Below are positions 7,591-12,467 of a stretch of 13,527 nt of DNA, in pieces. Position numbers and translations under genes: made by a program. This DNA comes from CAZCPB01 sp964540295 (GTDB lineage Bacteria > Planctomycetota > Phycisphaerae > Phycisphaerales > UBA1924): positions 1-13,527 of the forward strand of contig CAZIMT010000091.1 in NCBI GenBank assembly GCA_964540295.1, in the 5' to 3' direction. The notes beneath the pieces were generated by a model. That model was not told the origin of the DNA and made no database searches. It worked only from the letters and a program-made list of their open reading frames with translations. How positions within the stretch are numbered: the first letter of the stretch is position 1; each line of letters opens with the position of its first letter.

Positions 7591-8478
7591 TCAAGATCGA
7601 GATTTCTCTGTGCGGGTCGTGGTCGGTTGTTTGGTTTCGATGCTCGTATCGACGATGGCCGAGGGTCGTGGTGGCGCTCGGATTCGTTCAACGGCGTGGA
7701 GTCGAGTCTTGGTCAGTTGCACCGCGTCTGCGCTCACATCGCCGCCGATGAAGCCGCGTCCGAGCGTCGCCGCGGCCACAAGCGTAGTGCCGCTGCCGCA
7801 GCACGGATCCAGAACCGTCCCGTCGGGCGGGCAGAAGGCGTTGACCAGGAGCGTGAGCAGTTCGAGCGGCTTTTGCGTCGGGTAGCCCGTGCGTTCGCGA
7901 GCCATGTTGTTGAGCGACGGGATATCGAGCACGTCGGTTGATTTTTTGAGCTTGCCCTTGAGGCGGGCGCTGGTGGCGGGGACCAAGGGCGGGTTAAAGT
8001 AATAGAGGTCGGGGTTCAGGCAGTACACGAGCAGATCGTCGTGCTTGCGGGCGAAGCGACGGTTGGATGAACCTCCCAGGCCGTAGGACCAGACGAGGTG
8101 GTTCACGAAGCGGTCCGGGCCGAGCAAGCGATCGAGCAGAAGACGGGCGTGGTGGCTGGTGCGCCAGTCGAGATGGAGGATGACGACCGCGGAAGGTTTC
8201 AAGGCCGGGAGGGTTGCCCGAAGGCGATCTTCGAGCCACGCAACGTAGAGGTCGGTGGTCGGCCAGCGGTCGGCGAAGGAGCCAGCGCGGTCGGTCTGGG
8301 CCAGGCCGGTGTTGAAGGGCGGGTCGGTGTATAAGAAGTCGATGGAATGTGGAGGCAGGGTTACGGCGAGATGGATCCAATCGGCGCGGTACACCGTGGT
8401 CGCAAAAGCGCTGGCCTGATGATCGTTCGTCGCGGCGTTGGCGGGTCGTGGGTGTGCCATGGACAGGTGTTCAAACAT
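7591..8478 (-). CDS. site-specific DNA methyltransferase, beta class (N4-cytosine or N6-adenine)
   Basis: An amino-methyltransferase that moves a methyl group from S-adenosylmethionine to an exocyclic amino group of adenine or cytosine in a specific DNA site. With the start at 8478 it has 295 residues. The catalytic motif IV (TDPPFNTG) is at about 51-58, followed by the target-recognition stretch, then GYPTQKP at about 198-204, and the SAM-binding motif I (LDPCCGSGTTL) at about 223-233. This IV-before-I order defines the beta class. The frame stays open upstream to 8625, but that part is the translation of the palindromic spacer units and is rejected as coding. The ATG at 8460 is an alternative start. 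No restriction endonuclease gene is adjacent on either side, so it looks like an orphan enzyme. DPPF does not separate N6-adenine from N4-cytosine specificity. Confidence 0.88.
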   Translation of the reverse strand: MFEHLSMAHPRPANAATNDHQASAFATTVYRADWIHLAVTLPPHSIDFLYTDPPFNTGLAQTDRAGSFADRWPTTDLYVAWLEDRLRATLPALKPSAVVILHLDWRTSHHARLLLDRLLGPDRFVNHLVWSYGLGGSSNRRFARKHDDLLVYCLNPDLYYFNPPLVPATSARLKGKLKKSTDVLDIPSLNNMARERTGYPTQKPLELLTLLVNAFCPPDGTVLDPCCGSGTTLVAAATLGRGFIGGDVSADAVQLTKTRLHAVERIRAPPRPSAIVDTSIETKQPTTTRTEKSRS

Positions 8479-8494
8479 GCCGGAGAACCGAGAA

Positions 8495-8500
8495 AGAGTA
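8495..8500 (-). promoter_or_regulatory. candidate -10 box (TACTCT) for the DNA methyltransferase
   Basis: TACTCT on the minus strand lies 16 bases before the ATG at 8478, which would give a leader of only about nine bases. It fits the TACNNT form seen before five other starts in this window but with longer spacing. The first palindromic unit would sit over its -35 region. Confidence 0.25.
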
Positions 8501-8510
8501 GAGGCGGAGA

Positions 8511-8535
8511 GACAGGTTGAAAACCTGTCCCACAA
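8511..8535. repeat. palindromic unit 1 with CCACAA flank
   Basis: GACAGGTT and AACCTGTC form a perfect eight-base inverted repeat around GAA, directly followed by CCCACAA. It lies between the stop of UDP-glucose dehydrogenase and the start of the DNA methyltransferase. The reading frame running through it (Trp-Asp-Arg-Phe-Ser-Thr-Cys-Leu) is not believed to be translated. Confidence 0.8.
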
Positions 8536-8564
8536 GAGTGTGCAGAGAAGGCAAAGAAGAAGGC

Positions 8565-8586
8565 AGGCGGGACGCCCGCCCCACAA
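8565..8586. repeat. palindromic unit 2 with the same CCACAA flank
   Basis: GGCGGG and CCCGCC form a six-base inverted repeat around ACG, directly followed by CCACAA. The palindrome sequence differs from unit 1 but the flank is the same, and the two flanks are 51 bases apart in the same orientation. On the minus strand this hairpin is followed by a pyrimidine-rich stretch (TTCTTCTTTGCC), so it may help to end transcripts of UDP-glucose dehydrogenase, whose stop lies about 45 bases before it. Confidence 0.7.
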
Positions 8587-8630
8587 AGCGATGGAAACAA
8601 AGCGAGGAACCCACTTTGTGAACACGGCAC

Positions 8631-9986
8631 TCAGTCGGGCTTCACAGGAGCTCGACCGACGCTGTAATAGGTGAACCCCTGTTCTTTCATCGTCCTTCGG
8701 CGGTAAAGGTTCCGTCCGTCGAAGATCAGCGGCTGCTTCAGGAGCGACTTGAGTCTGGCGAAGTCCGGGCTTTTGAAGTCGTTCCAGTCGGTGCAGATGA
8801 CAAGAGCATCGGCTCCCTTAAGCGTGTCGTACAGGTCGTCAAACGTCTGAAGACCCGGTCCGATCTCCGCCTTTGCGTTGGCCGCCGCGACGGGGTCGAA
8901 TCCGCGCACGATCACCCCGGCCGCGATCGCCTTCTCGATGAGCGAGAGCGCCGGGGCTTCACGAACGTCGTCGGTCTGGGGCTTGAACGCCAGCCCCCAG
9001 AACGCGAGGGTCTTGCCCTTGAGCCCGCCGGACTCCGCGAAGTGCTTCTCGATGTGCGAGAAGAACCGGGTGCGCTGGTTCTGGTTGACCTGATGCACAG
9101 CTTGCGAGAGCAGCATCGGGTGCCCCGACGCGTCGCCCATCATTACGCACGCGAGCGTGTCCTTGGGGAAGCACGACCCGCCATAGCCCAGCCCCGGGTA
9201 GAGGAACTCCGACCCGATCCGGCGGTCGGCGATCATGCCCTCGCGGACTTTGCCGATGTCGGCCCCGTAGACCTCGCACAGCATCGCCATCTCGTTGATG
9301 AACGAGATTTTGGTGGCAAGAAAGTTGTTGCTGGCGTACTTGACCATCTCGCTCGACAAGACGTCCATGATGTGGATCGGGTGCCCGTTCCGAACGAAAG
9401 GGTCGTAGAGGTCGCGGAAAGCCTGGGCGGTGGGCTCGTCCTCGACGCCGCAGACAACGCGGTCTGGGCGCATGAAGTCGTTGATCGCCGAGCCCTCCTT
9501 CAGAAACTCGGGGTTGTCGGCCACGGTGAAGGGGATGGTGGGACCGACCTTGCTGAGGATTCTTGCTTTGACCGCCAGCGTGGTGCCGACTGGCACGGTG
9601 CTCTTCAGGACGACGACCTTTGGCCTCTGCGTGGGGCCGAGGGTCTTGATGAGGTCGCCGATGTCGTCGGCCGCGCCCATGACGTACTTCAGATCGGCGT
9701 GGCCCTTTTCGTCGCTCGGGGTTCCGACGCAGATGAAGACCATCTCGGCGTCGGCGTAGGCCTCGCGCTTGTCGAGGGTGAACTTGAGGCGCCCGGCCGC
9801 GATGTTTCGCTTAAGGACGTCGGTCAGCCCGGGCTCGTAGATCGGGCAGCCGCCGTCTTTCAGGAGCTTGATCTTTTCGGGGTTGACATCGAGGCAGGTG
9901 ACCATGTTGCCGGTGTCGGCAAGGCACGCGCCGGTGACCAATCCCACGTACCCGGTACCCACCATCGTCAATCGCATCGGTCCCAT
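8631..9986 (-). CDS. ugd: UDP-glucose 6-dehydrogenase
   Basis: Oxidises UDP-glucose to UDP-glucuronate with two NAD+, in the cytoplasm, supplying precursor for acidic surface polysaccharides. From the ATG at 9986 it has 451 residues, the normal length. The Rossmann motif GTGYVG is at 10-15 with the NAD-ribose Asp in CLDVN near 33. FICVGTPS is near 84-91, STVPVGTT near 129-136, DNPEFLKEG near 157-165, and the catalytic cysteine C272 with K275 sits in GGSCFPKD. The C-terminal domain has WGLAFKPQTDDVREAP. All key residues are intact. A second start at 9977 is possible, with GAGAGG as its ribosome-binding site, and would remove three residues. I prefer 9986 because TACCGT lies seven bases before it. 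No polysaccharide genes are next to it. A GDP-mannose dehydrogenase is less likely given the overall match. Confidence 0.94.
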   Translation of the reverse strand: MGPMRLTMVGTGYVGLVTGACLADTGNMVTCLDVNPEKIKLLKDGGCPIYEPGLTDVLKRNIAAGRLKFTLDKREAYADAEMVFICVGTPSDEKGHADLKYVMGAADDIGDLIKTLGPTQRPKVVVLKSTVPVGTTLAVKARILSKVGPTIPFTVADNPEFLKEGSAINDFMRPDRVVCGVEDEPTAQAFRDLYDPFVRNGHPIHIMDVLSSEMVKYASNNFLATKISFINEMAMLCEVYGADIGKVREGMIADRRIGSEFLYPGLGYGGSCFPKDTLACVMMGDASGHPMLLSQAVHQVNQNQRTRFFSHIEKHFAESGGLKGKTLAFWGLAFKPQTDDVREAPALSLIEKAIAAGVIVRGFDPVAAANAKAEIGPGLQTFDDLYDTLKGADALVICTDWNDFKSPDFARLKSLLKQPLIFDGRNLYRRRTMKEQGFTYYSVGRAPVKPD

Positions 9987-9993
9987 CCCTCTC

Positions 9994-9999
9994 ACGGTA
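9994..9999 (-). promoter_or_regulatory. candidate -10 box (TACCGT) for UDP-glucose dehydrogenase
   Basis: TACCGT on the minus strand is separated by the seven bases GAGAGGG from the ATG at 9986. The same GAGAGGG could act as a ribosome-binding site for the ATG at 9977, so both leaderless and leadered translation are possible. Confidence 0.35.
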
Positions 10000-10115
10000 A
10001 ACGCGCTCGAACTACCGCAAACACCGCCCGGCCCGGCATAGGGCGACGTTGGGGCACATCTCCGAACCGTCCGCTCGCGAGTCGATCAGGGTAGGTTCCG
10101 TCCGACCCCCATGCC

Positions 10116-10121
10116 TACGCT
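10116..10121 (+). promoter_or_regulatory. candidate -10 box (TACGCT) before the methyltransferase-like gene
   Basis: TACGCT is followed by seven bases and then the ATG at 10129, with no Shine-Dalgarno sequence. If used, the transcript would start at about the ATG, and the earlier ATG at 10111 would lie outside it. Confidence 0.35.
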
Positions 10122-10128
10122 GGCCCGC

Positions 10129-11043
10129 ATGTCAAAGGCACCCAAGCGATCCGTCACGTCTCGACTTTCTCTTCCATCCAAGCCGAGATCCCGATCCGCA
10201 GGCGGGTCGGGCACGAGTCCCGGCGGCGAGTCGCGTCGGCGTTCCGGACTTACGGCATCGACCGCCGACCGGCACCGGCTTTACGAACTTTCGGTGCAGG
10301 ACACCGAAGCCGAGATTGATTTCGTGGACGAGCAGTTCAGGGTTCTCCGGGGGCGCAAGGCCGTCAAACTACGCGAGGACTTCTGCGGGACCGCGAACAC
10401 CTGCTGTGAGTGGGTCCGGCGTCGGCGCAACACGCTGGCGGTCGGTCTCGACCTTGATCAGCCCACGATGGACTGGGGGATCAAGAATCATGTTTCGAAG
10501 CTGAAACCGGCGCAGGCTAAGCGGATTCGGCTGCTGCAACGCAACGTGCTGACGCCCGGCTCCGAAGGATCGGGGATGGACATCGTGCTGGCGATGAACT
10601 TCAGCTATTTCACCTTCAACACTCGCGCGATGATGCGCGAGTATTTCGAGGCCGTGCGCAGGTCGCTGGTGAAGGACGGCATCTTCTTCATGGACTTTGT
10701 GGGCGGATGGGAGTGCCAGAAGAAGCACCGCGAGGTCCGCCCTCTCAAGGGCTTCACGTACGTCTGGCAGCAAGGCTCGTTCGACCCGATCACTCACGAC
10801 ATCCAGTGCTCGATCAGCTTTCGTTTCCCGGACGGTTCGGGTCTGAGAAAGGCGTTTACCTATGTTTGGCGGCTCTGGTCACTGCCCGAGATCCGCGAGC
10901 TGTTGAGCGAGGCGGGGTTCAAGAAGGTGACGGTGTACTGGGAAGGCGACGATGGCAAGGGCGGCGGGGACGGGGTGTTCACCCCAGCCGAACACGGAGA
11001 AGAGTGCGCGAGCTTTTTGTGCTACATCGCGGCTGAGAAATAG
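10129..11043 (+). CDS. class I SAM-dependent methyltransferase-like protein, substrate unknown
   Basis: A 304-residue cytoplasmic protein with the layout of a Rossmann-fold methyltransferase; I cannot name a substrate. The first 50 residues are basic, Ser/Arg/Gly-rich and probably disordered. The SAM-binding loop appears as LREDFCGTANT (about 81-91), with EDFCGT in place of the usual LDxGCGTG. GLDLD (about 106-110) fits the acidic ribose-binding strand, and MDIVLAMNFSYF (about 150-161) fits motif IV. EYFEAVRRSLVKDGIFFMD is the usual helix and strand after it. The ATG at 10111 is an alternative start adding six residues. The gene is divergent from UDP-glucose dehydrogenase and converges with the Minf_1886-type gene 40 bases downstream. 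Neither neighbour suggests a target, and small-molecule or protein methylation are both open. Confidence 0.75.
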   Translation: MSKAPKRSVTSRLSLPSKPRSRSAGGSGTSPGGESRRRSGLTASTADRHRLYELSVQDTEAEIDFVDEQFRVLRGRKAVKLREDFCGTANTCCEWVRRRRNTLAVGLDLDQPTMDWGIKNHVSKLKPAQAKRIRLLQRNVLTPGSEGSGMDIVLAMNFSYFTFNTRAMMREYFEAVRRSLVKDGIFFMDFVGGWECQKKHREVRPLKGFTYVWQQGSFDPITHDIQCSISFRFPDGSGLRKAFTYVWRLWSLPEIRELLSEAGFKKVTVYWEGDDGKGGGDGVFTPAEHGEECASFLCYIAAEK

Positions 11044-11083
11044 GCCGGGAGTTCAAGGCTTCGCTGGAAATTGGCTCAGGTTC

Positions 11084-11470
11084 TCAGCCGACTTCAACGC
11101 TGCTGAAGGCCTCGCCGAAGTCGTAGACGCCGCGGAAATCGTCGAGGGTGTCCTCGTCGGTTTTGCGCATCTGGCCCGACTCGATCATGGCGAAGACTAT
11201 TTTACCGAAGTCGTCGGTGCGGTGGACGCCCCAGCGGCTCAGGACCGTGATGGCGAGCATGCCGTAGCGGCGGATGGCAAAGTCGCGGAGGCCGAGGCAC
11301 AGTTGCTGGCCGCTGACGTGGCGATCGTCGTCGGGGAGGTCTTTGGTGTCACCGTGCAGAGCATCGACGGTGTGCGCGAGGCCTTCGCGGACGAAATGAA
11401 AGGCCTCGGGCGGGAAGAGGCTCGTCTTTTCTCTGAGCGTCGTGATGTCAACCTTGATCGGCTCGGACAC
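11084..11470 (-). CDS. Minf_1886 / TIGR04138-type conserved protein of unknown function
   Basis: A 128-residue soluble protein that I match from memory to the family shared by Planctomycetes and Verrucomicrobia. Its signatures are PEAFHFVREGL (about 21-31), RHVSGQQL (about 50-57), FAIRRYG (about 64-70), RWGVHRTDDFGKIVF (about 79-93) and the acidic DEDTLDDFRGVYDF near the C-terminus. It has no signal peptide or membrane segment. The GTG at 11470 is chosen because AAGGAG sits eight bases before it and because family members begin close to this point; the frame stays open 15 codons further upstream. The molecular role of the family is not known to me. Its upstream region carries a tandem GCCGATAGG repeat. 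Confidence 0.8.
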   Translation of the reverse strand: MSEPIKVDITTLREKTSLFPPEAFHFVREGLAHTVDALHGDTKDLPDDDRHVSGQQLCLGLRDFAIRRYGMLAITVLSRWGVHRTDDFGKIVFAMIESGQMRKTDEDTLDDFRGVYDFGEAFSSVEVG

Positions 11471-11478
11471 TGCGTCTG

Positions 11479-11484
11479 CTCCTT
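11479..11484 (-). promoter_or_regulatory. Shine-Dalgarno site of the Minf_1886-type gene
   Basis: The minus strand reads AAGGAG, eight bases before the GTG at 11468-11470. It is the best ribosome-binding site in the window and decides the start of this gene against longer in-frame starts. Confidence 0.75.
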
Positions 11485-11597
11485 GGCTCGGGCGTGTCGG
11501 CCGCAAGCCATCCATCTCCTAAGGAGGGCCACCGAACTGCGTTGCTTGGCCCCAGAAGTTCACTCGGGCTTTTTCTCTCGCGGGCTTGCCCAACTCT

Positions 11598-11621
11598 CCT
11601 ATCGGCTTAAGCCTATCGGCT
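11598..11621. repeat. tandem repeat CCTATCGGCT x2 with central palindrome
   Basis: Two perfect copies of CCTATCGGCT are separated by TAAG, giving a 14-base period, and the junction GGCTTAAGCC is itself a palindrome. On the minus strand it reads GCCGATAGG twice, about 130 bases upstream of the Minf_1886-type start. It resembles a paired binding site for a regulator or part of a promoter. The repeat is seen directly; its role is inference. Confidence 0.65.
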
Positions 11622-11658
11622 CAGGCATCTTAGCTGTTGCAATCATTGGGAGAATGTC

Positions 11659-11733
11659 GTGAACTATTGCCCATCTTGCCGGAGACCGACGATCGAGCCG
11701 TGGTTTCGTGCGTCGCGTCAATGCCGGGGCTGA
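11659..11733 (+). CDS. possible 24-residue open frame with CxxC motif, maybe a gene remnant
   Basis: A GTG start has GGGAG six bases upstream and opens a frame of 24 residues starting (M)NYCPSCRRP and ending in a third cysteine (SRQCRG). This looks like the first half of a small zinc-ribbon protein of the kind that begins with a CPxC knuckle and needs a second CxxC pair about 20-30 residues later. That second pair is missing because of a stop codon. The last 16 bases overlap the 3' end of the glycosylase gene on the other strand. It may be a decayed gene, a tiny peptide, or chance; the ribosome-binding site and CxxC are the only support. Confidence 0.25.
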   Translation: MNYCPSCRRPTIEPWFRASRQCRG

Positions 11734-12419
11734 CCATAGTTCATTACGGACGGTTCGGTGCTTCGGATTCGAGATTCACGCACGAGGACGCTTACATGAG
11801 GATTGTTCCTGATCGACCAGCGCAGCGGCTTTGAGGCCCATTCGCTGGACGATTGGATGCCGATACGAGGAGAAATGTTCATCGCGGATTCTGGAATCCG
11901 TTCGGTGTTGCGTGCGTCGAGAAAGAGAGATTCTGAATGAGTGAGATCGGTGCGGTCGAGCGTGCGATCAACGGCGAGCGCCCGGCAGAGTTTCCCGGGG
12001 CCGCTGCAGAGGTCGGTGATTTTCAGCGCTGTGCGGCGTTGCGGCGTCGGAGCAGATCGAAGCGTGCGCATGGTTTCGATTTCTTCGACGGGTTCGAGCG
12101 CGCGCACGAGCACGGCCACGGGTTCGTTGAGCTGGCCGCAGACGATGTTGAAGCAGTGGTGCATGCCGTAAGTGAAGTAGACGTAGGCGGTGCCGGGTTG
12201 CGCGTACATAGATTCGTTGCGTTCGGTCCGTCGGCCGTTGTAGGCGTGGCTGGCGCGGTCGTGTACGCCGACGTAGGCCTCGGTCTCGACTATGCGGCCC
12301 GAGAGGCGGGTGCCGTCGGGGAGGATCCGGACGAGGAGCCGGCCCAAGAGGGCTGGCGCGAGGCTTTCGGCGTCGCGTGAGTAGAACCGACGTTGGAGCT
12401 GAGATGCGTGCGCGTTCAC
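11718..12419 (-). CDS. DNA-3-methyladenine glycosylase, AAG/MPG family
   Basis: Removes alkylated purines such as 3-methyladenine from DNA and starts base-excision repair. From the GTG at 12419 it has 233 residues. Family signatures are LLGRLLV near 24-30, RIVETEAYVG (about 42-51) with the probable catalytic E47, DRASHAYNGRRTERN, the YVYFTYGMHHCFN active-site wall (about 79-91), LCSGPGKLCRAL (about 137-148), and the C-terminal SPRIGI and LRWSIRNNPHVS. About 20 residues extend past the usual end of the family after NNPHVS. The GTG start gives a normal N-terminus (RRFYSRDAESLAPALLG) and lies five bases after TACCAT. Longer in-frame starts would run into the start of the divergent DNA polymerase X gene. 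The function is well supported by motifs. Confidence 0.9.
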   Translation of the reverse strand: MNAHASQLQRRFYSRDAESLAPALLGRLLVRILPDGTRLSGRIVETEAYVGVHDRASHAYNGRRTERNESMYAQPGTAYVYFTYGMHHCFNIVCGQLNEPVAVLVRALEPVEEIETMRTLRSAPTPQRRTALKITDLCSGPGKLCRALAVDRTLDRTDLTHSESLFLDARNTERIPESAMNISPRIGIQSSSEWASKPLRWSIRNNPHVSVLVRESRIRSTEPSVMNYGQPRH

Positions 12420-12424
12420 GCAGG

Positions 12425-12430
12425 ATGGTA
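12425..12430 (-). promoter_or_regulatory. candidate -10 box (TACCAT) for the glycosylase
   Basis: The minus strand reads GGCCGATACCATCCTGC and then the GTG at 12419, so only five bases separate the box from the start codon. There is no room for a Shine-Dalgarno leader. It matches the word upstream of the membrane-protein gene at all but one position through GGCCGATACNAT. Confidence 0.4.
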
Positions 12431-12455
12431 TCGGCCAGCTCGCAACGGGCGGCGG

Positions 12456-12461
12456 TACTAT
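12456..12461 (+). promoter_or_regulatory. candidate -10 box (TACTAT) for DNA polymerase X
   Basis: The plus strand reads GGTACTATCCGCTC and then the ATG at 12468, with six bases between box and start codon and no Shine-Dalgarno sequence. It lies 25 bases from the opposite -10 box of the glycosylase, so the two polymerase footprints would overlap. Confidence 0.45.
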
Positions 12462-12467
12462 CCGCTC

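Noticed and set aside
8511..8586. A minimal CRISPR array or transposon ends.
   Set aside because: The two palindromes have different sequences, there are only two units, there is no cas gene, and no transposase lies between or beside them.
8479..8625. An N-terminal extension of the DNA methyltransferase frame, with a Leu/Cys-rich stretch that could pass for a signal or membrane segment.
   Set aside because: It is the translation of the two palindromic spacer units. Methyltransferases of this class do not have such a leader, and ATGs at 8478 and 8460 give normal N-termini.
9042..10094. A 350-residue plus-strand open frame opposite UDP-glucose dehydrogenase.
   Set aside because: It is a codon shadow of a complete, well-conserved gene on the other strand.
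10369..10797. A minus-strand open frame opposite the methyltransferase-like gene.
   Set aside because: It has no recognisable motif and is a shadow of the plus-strand gene, which has SAM-fold signatures.
11598..11621. A sigma-28 (flagellar) promoter based on GCCGATAG.
   Set aside because: No TAAA-like -35 element lies about 15 bases upstream of either copy, and no flagellar gene follows.
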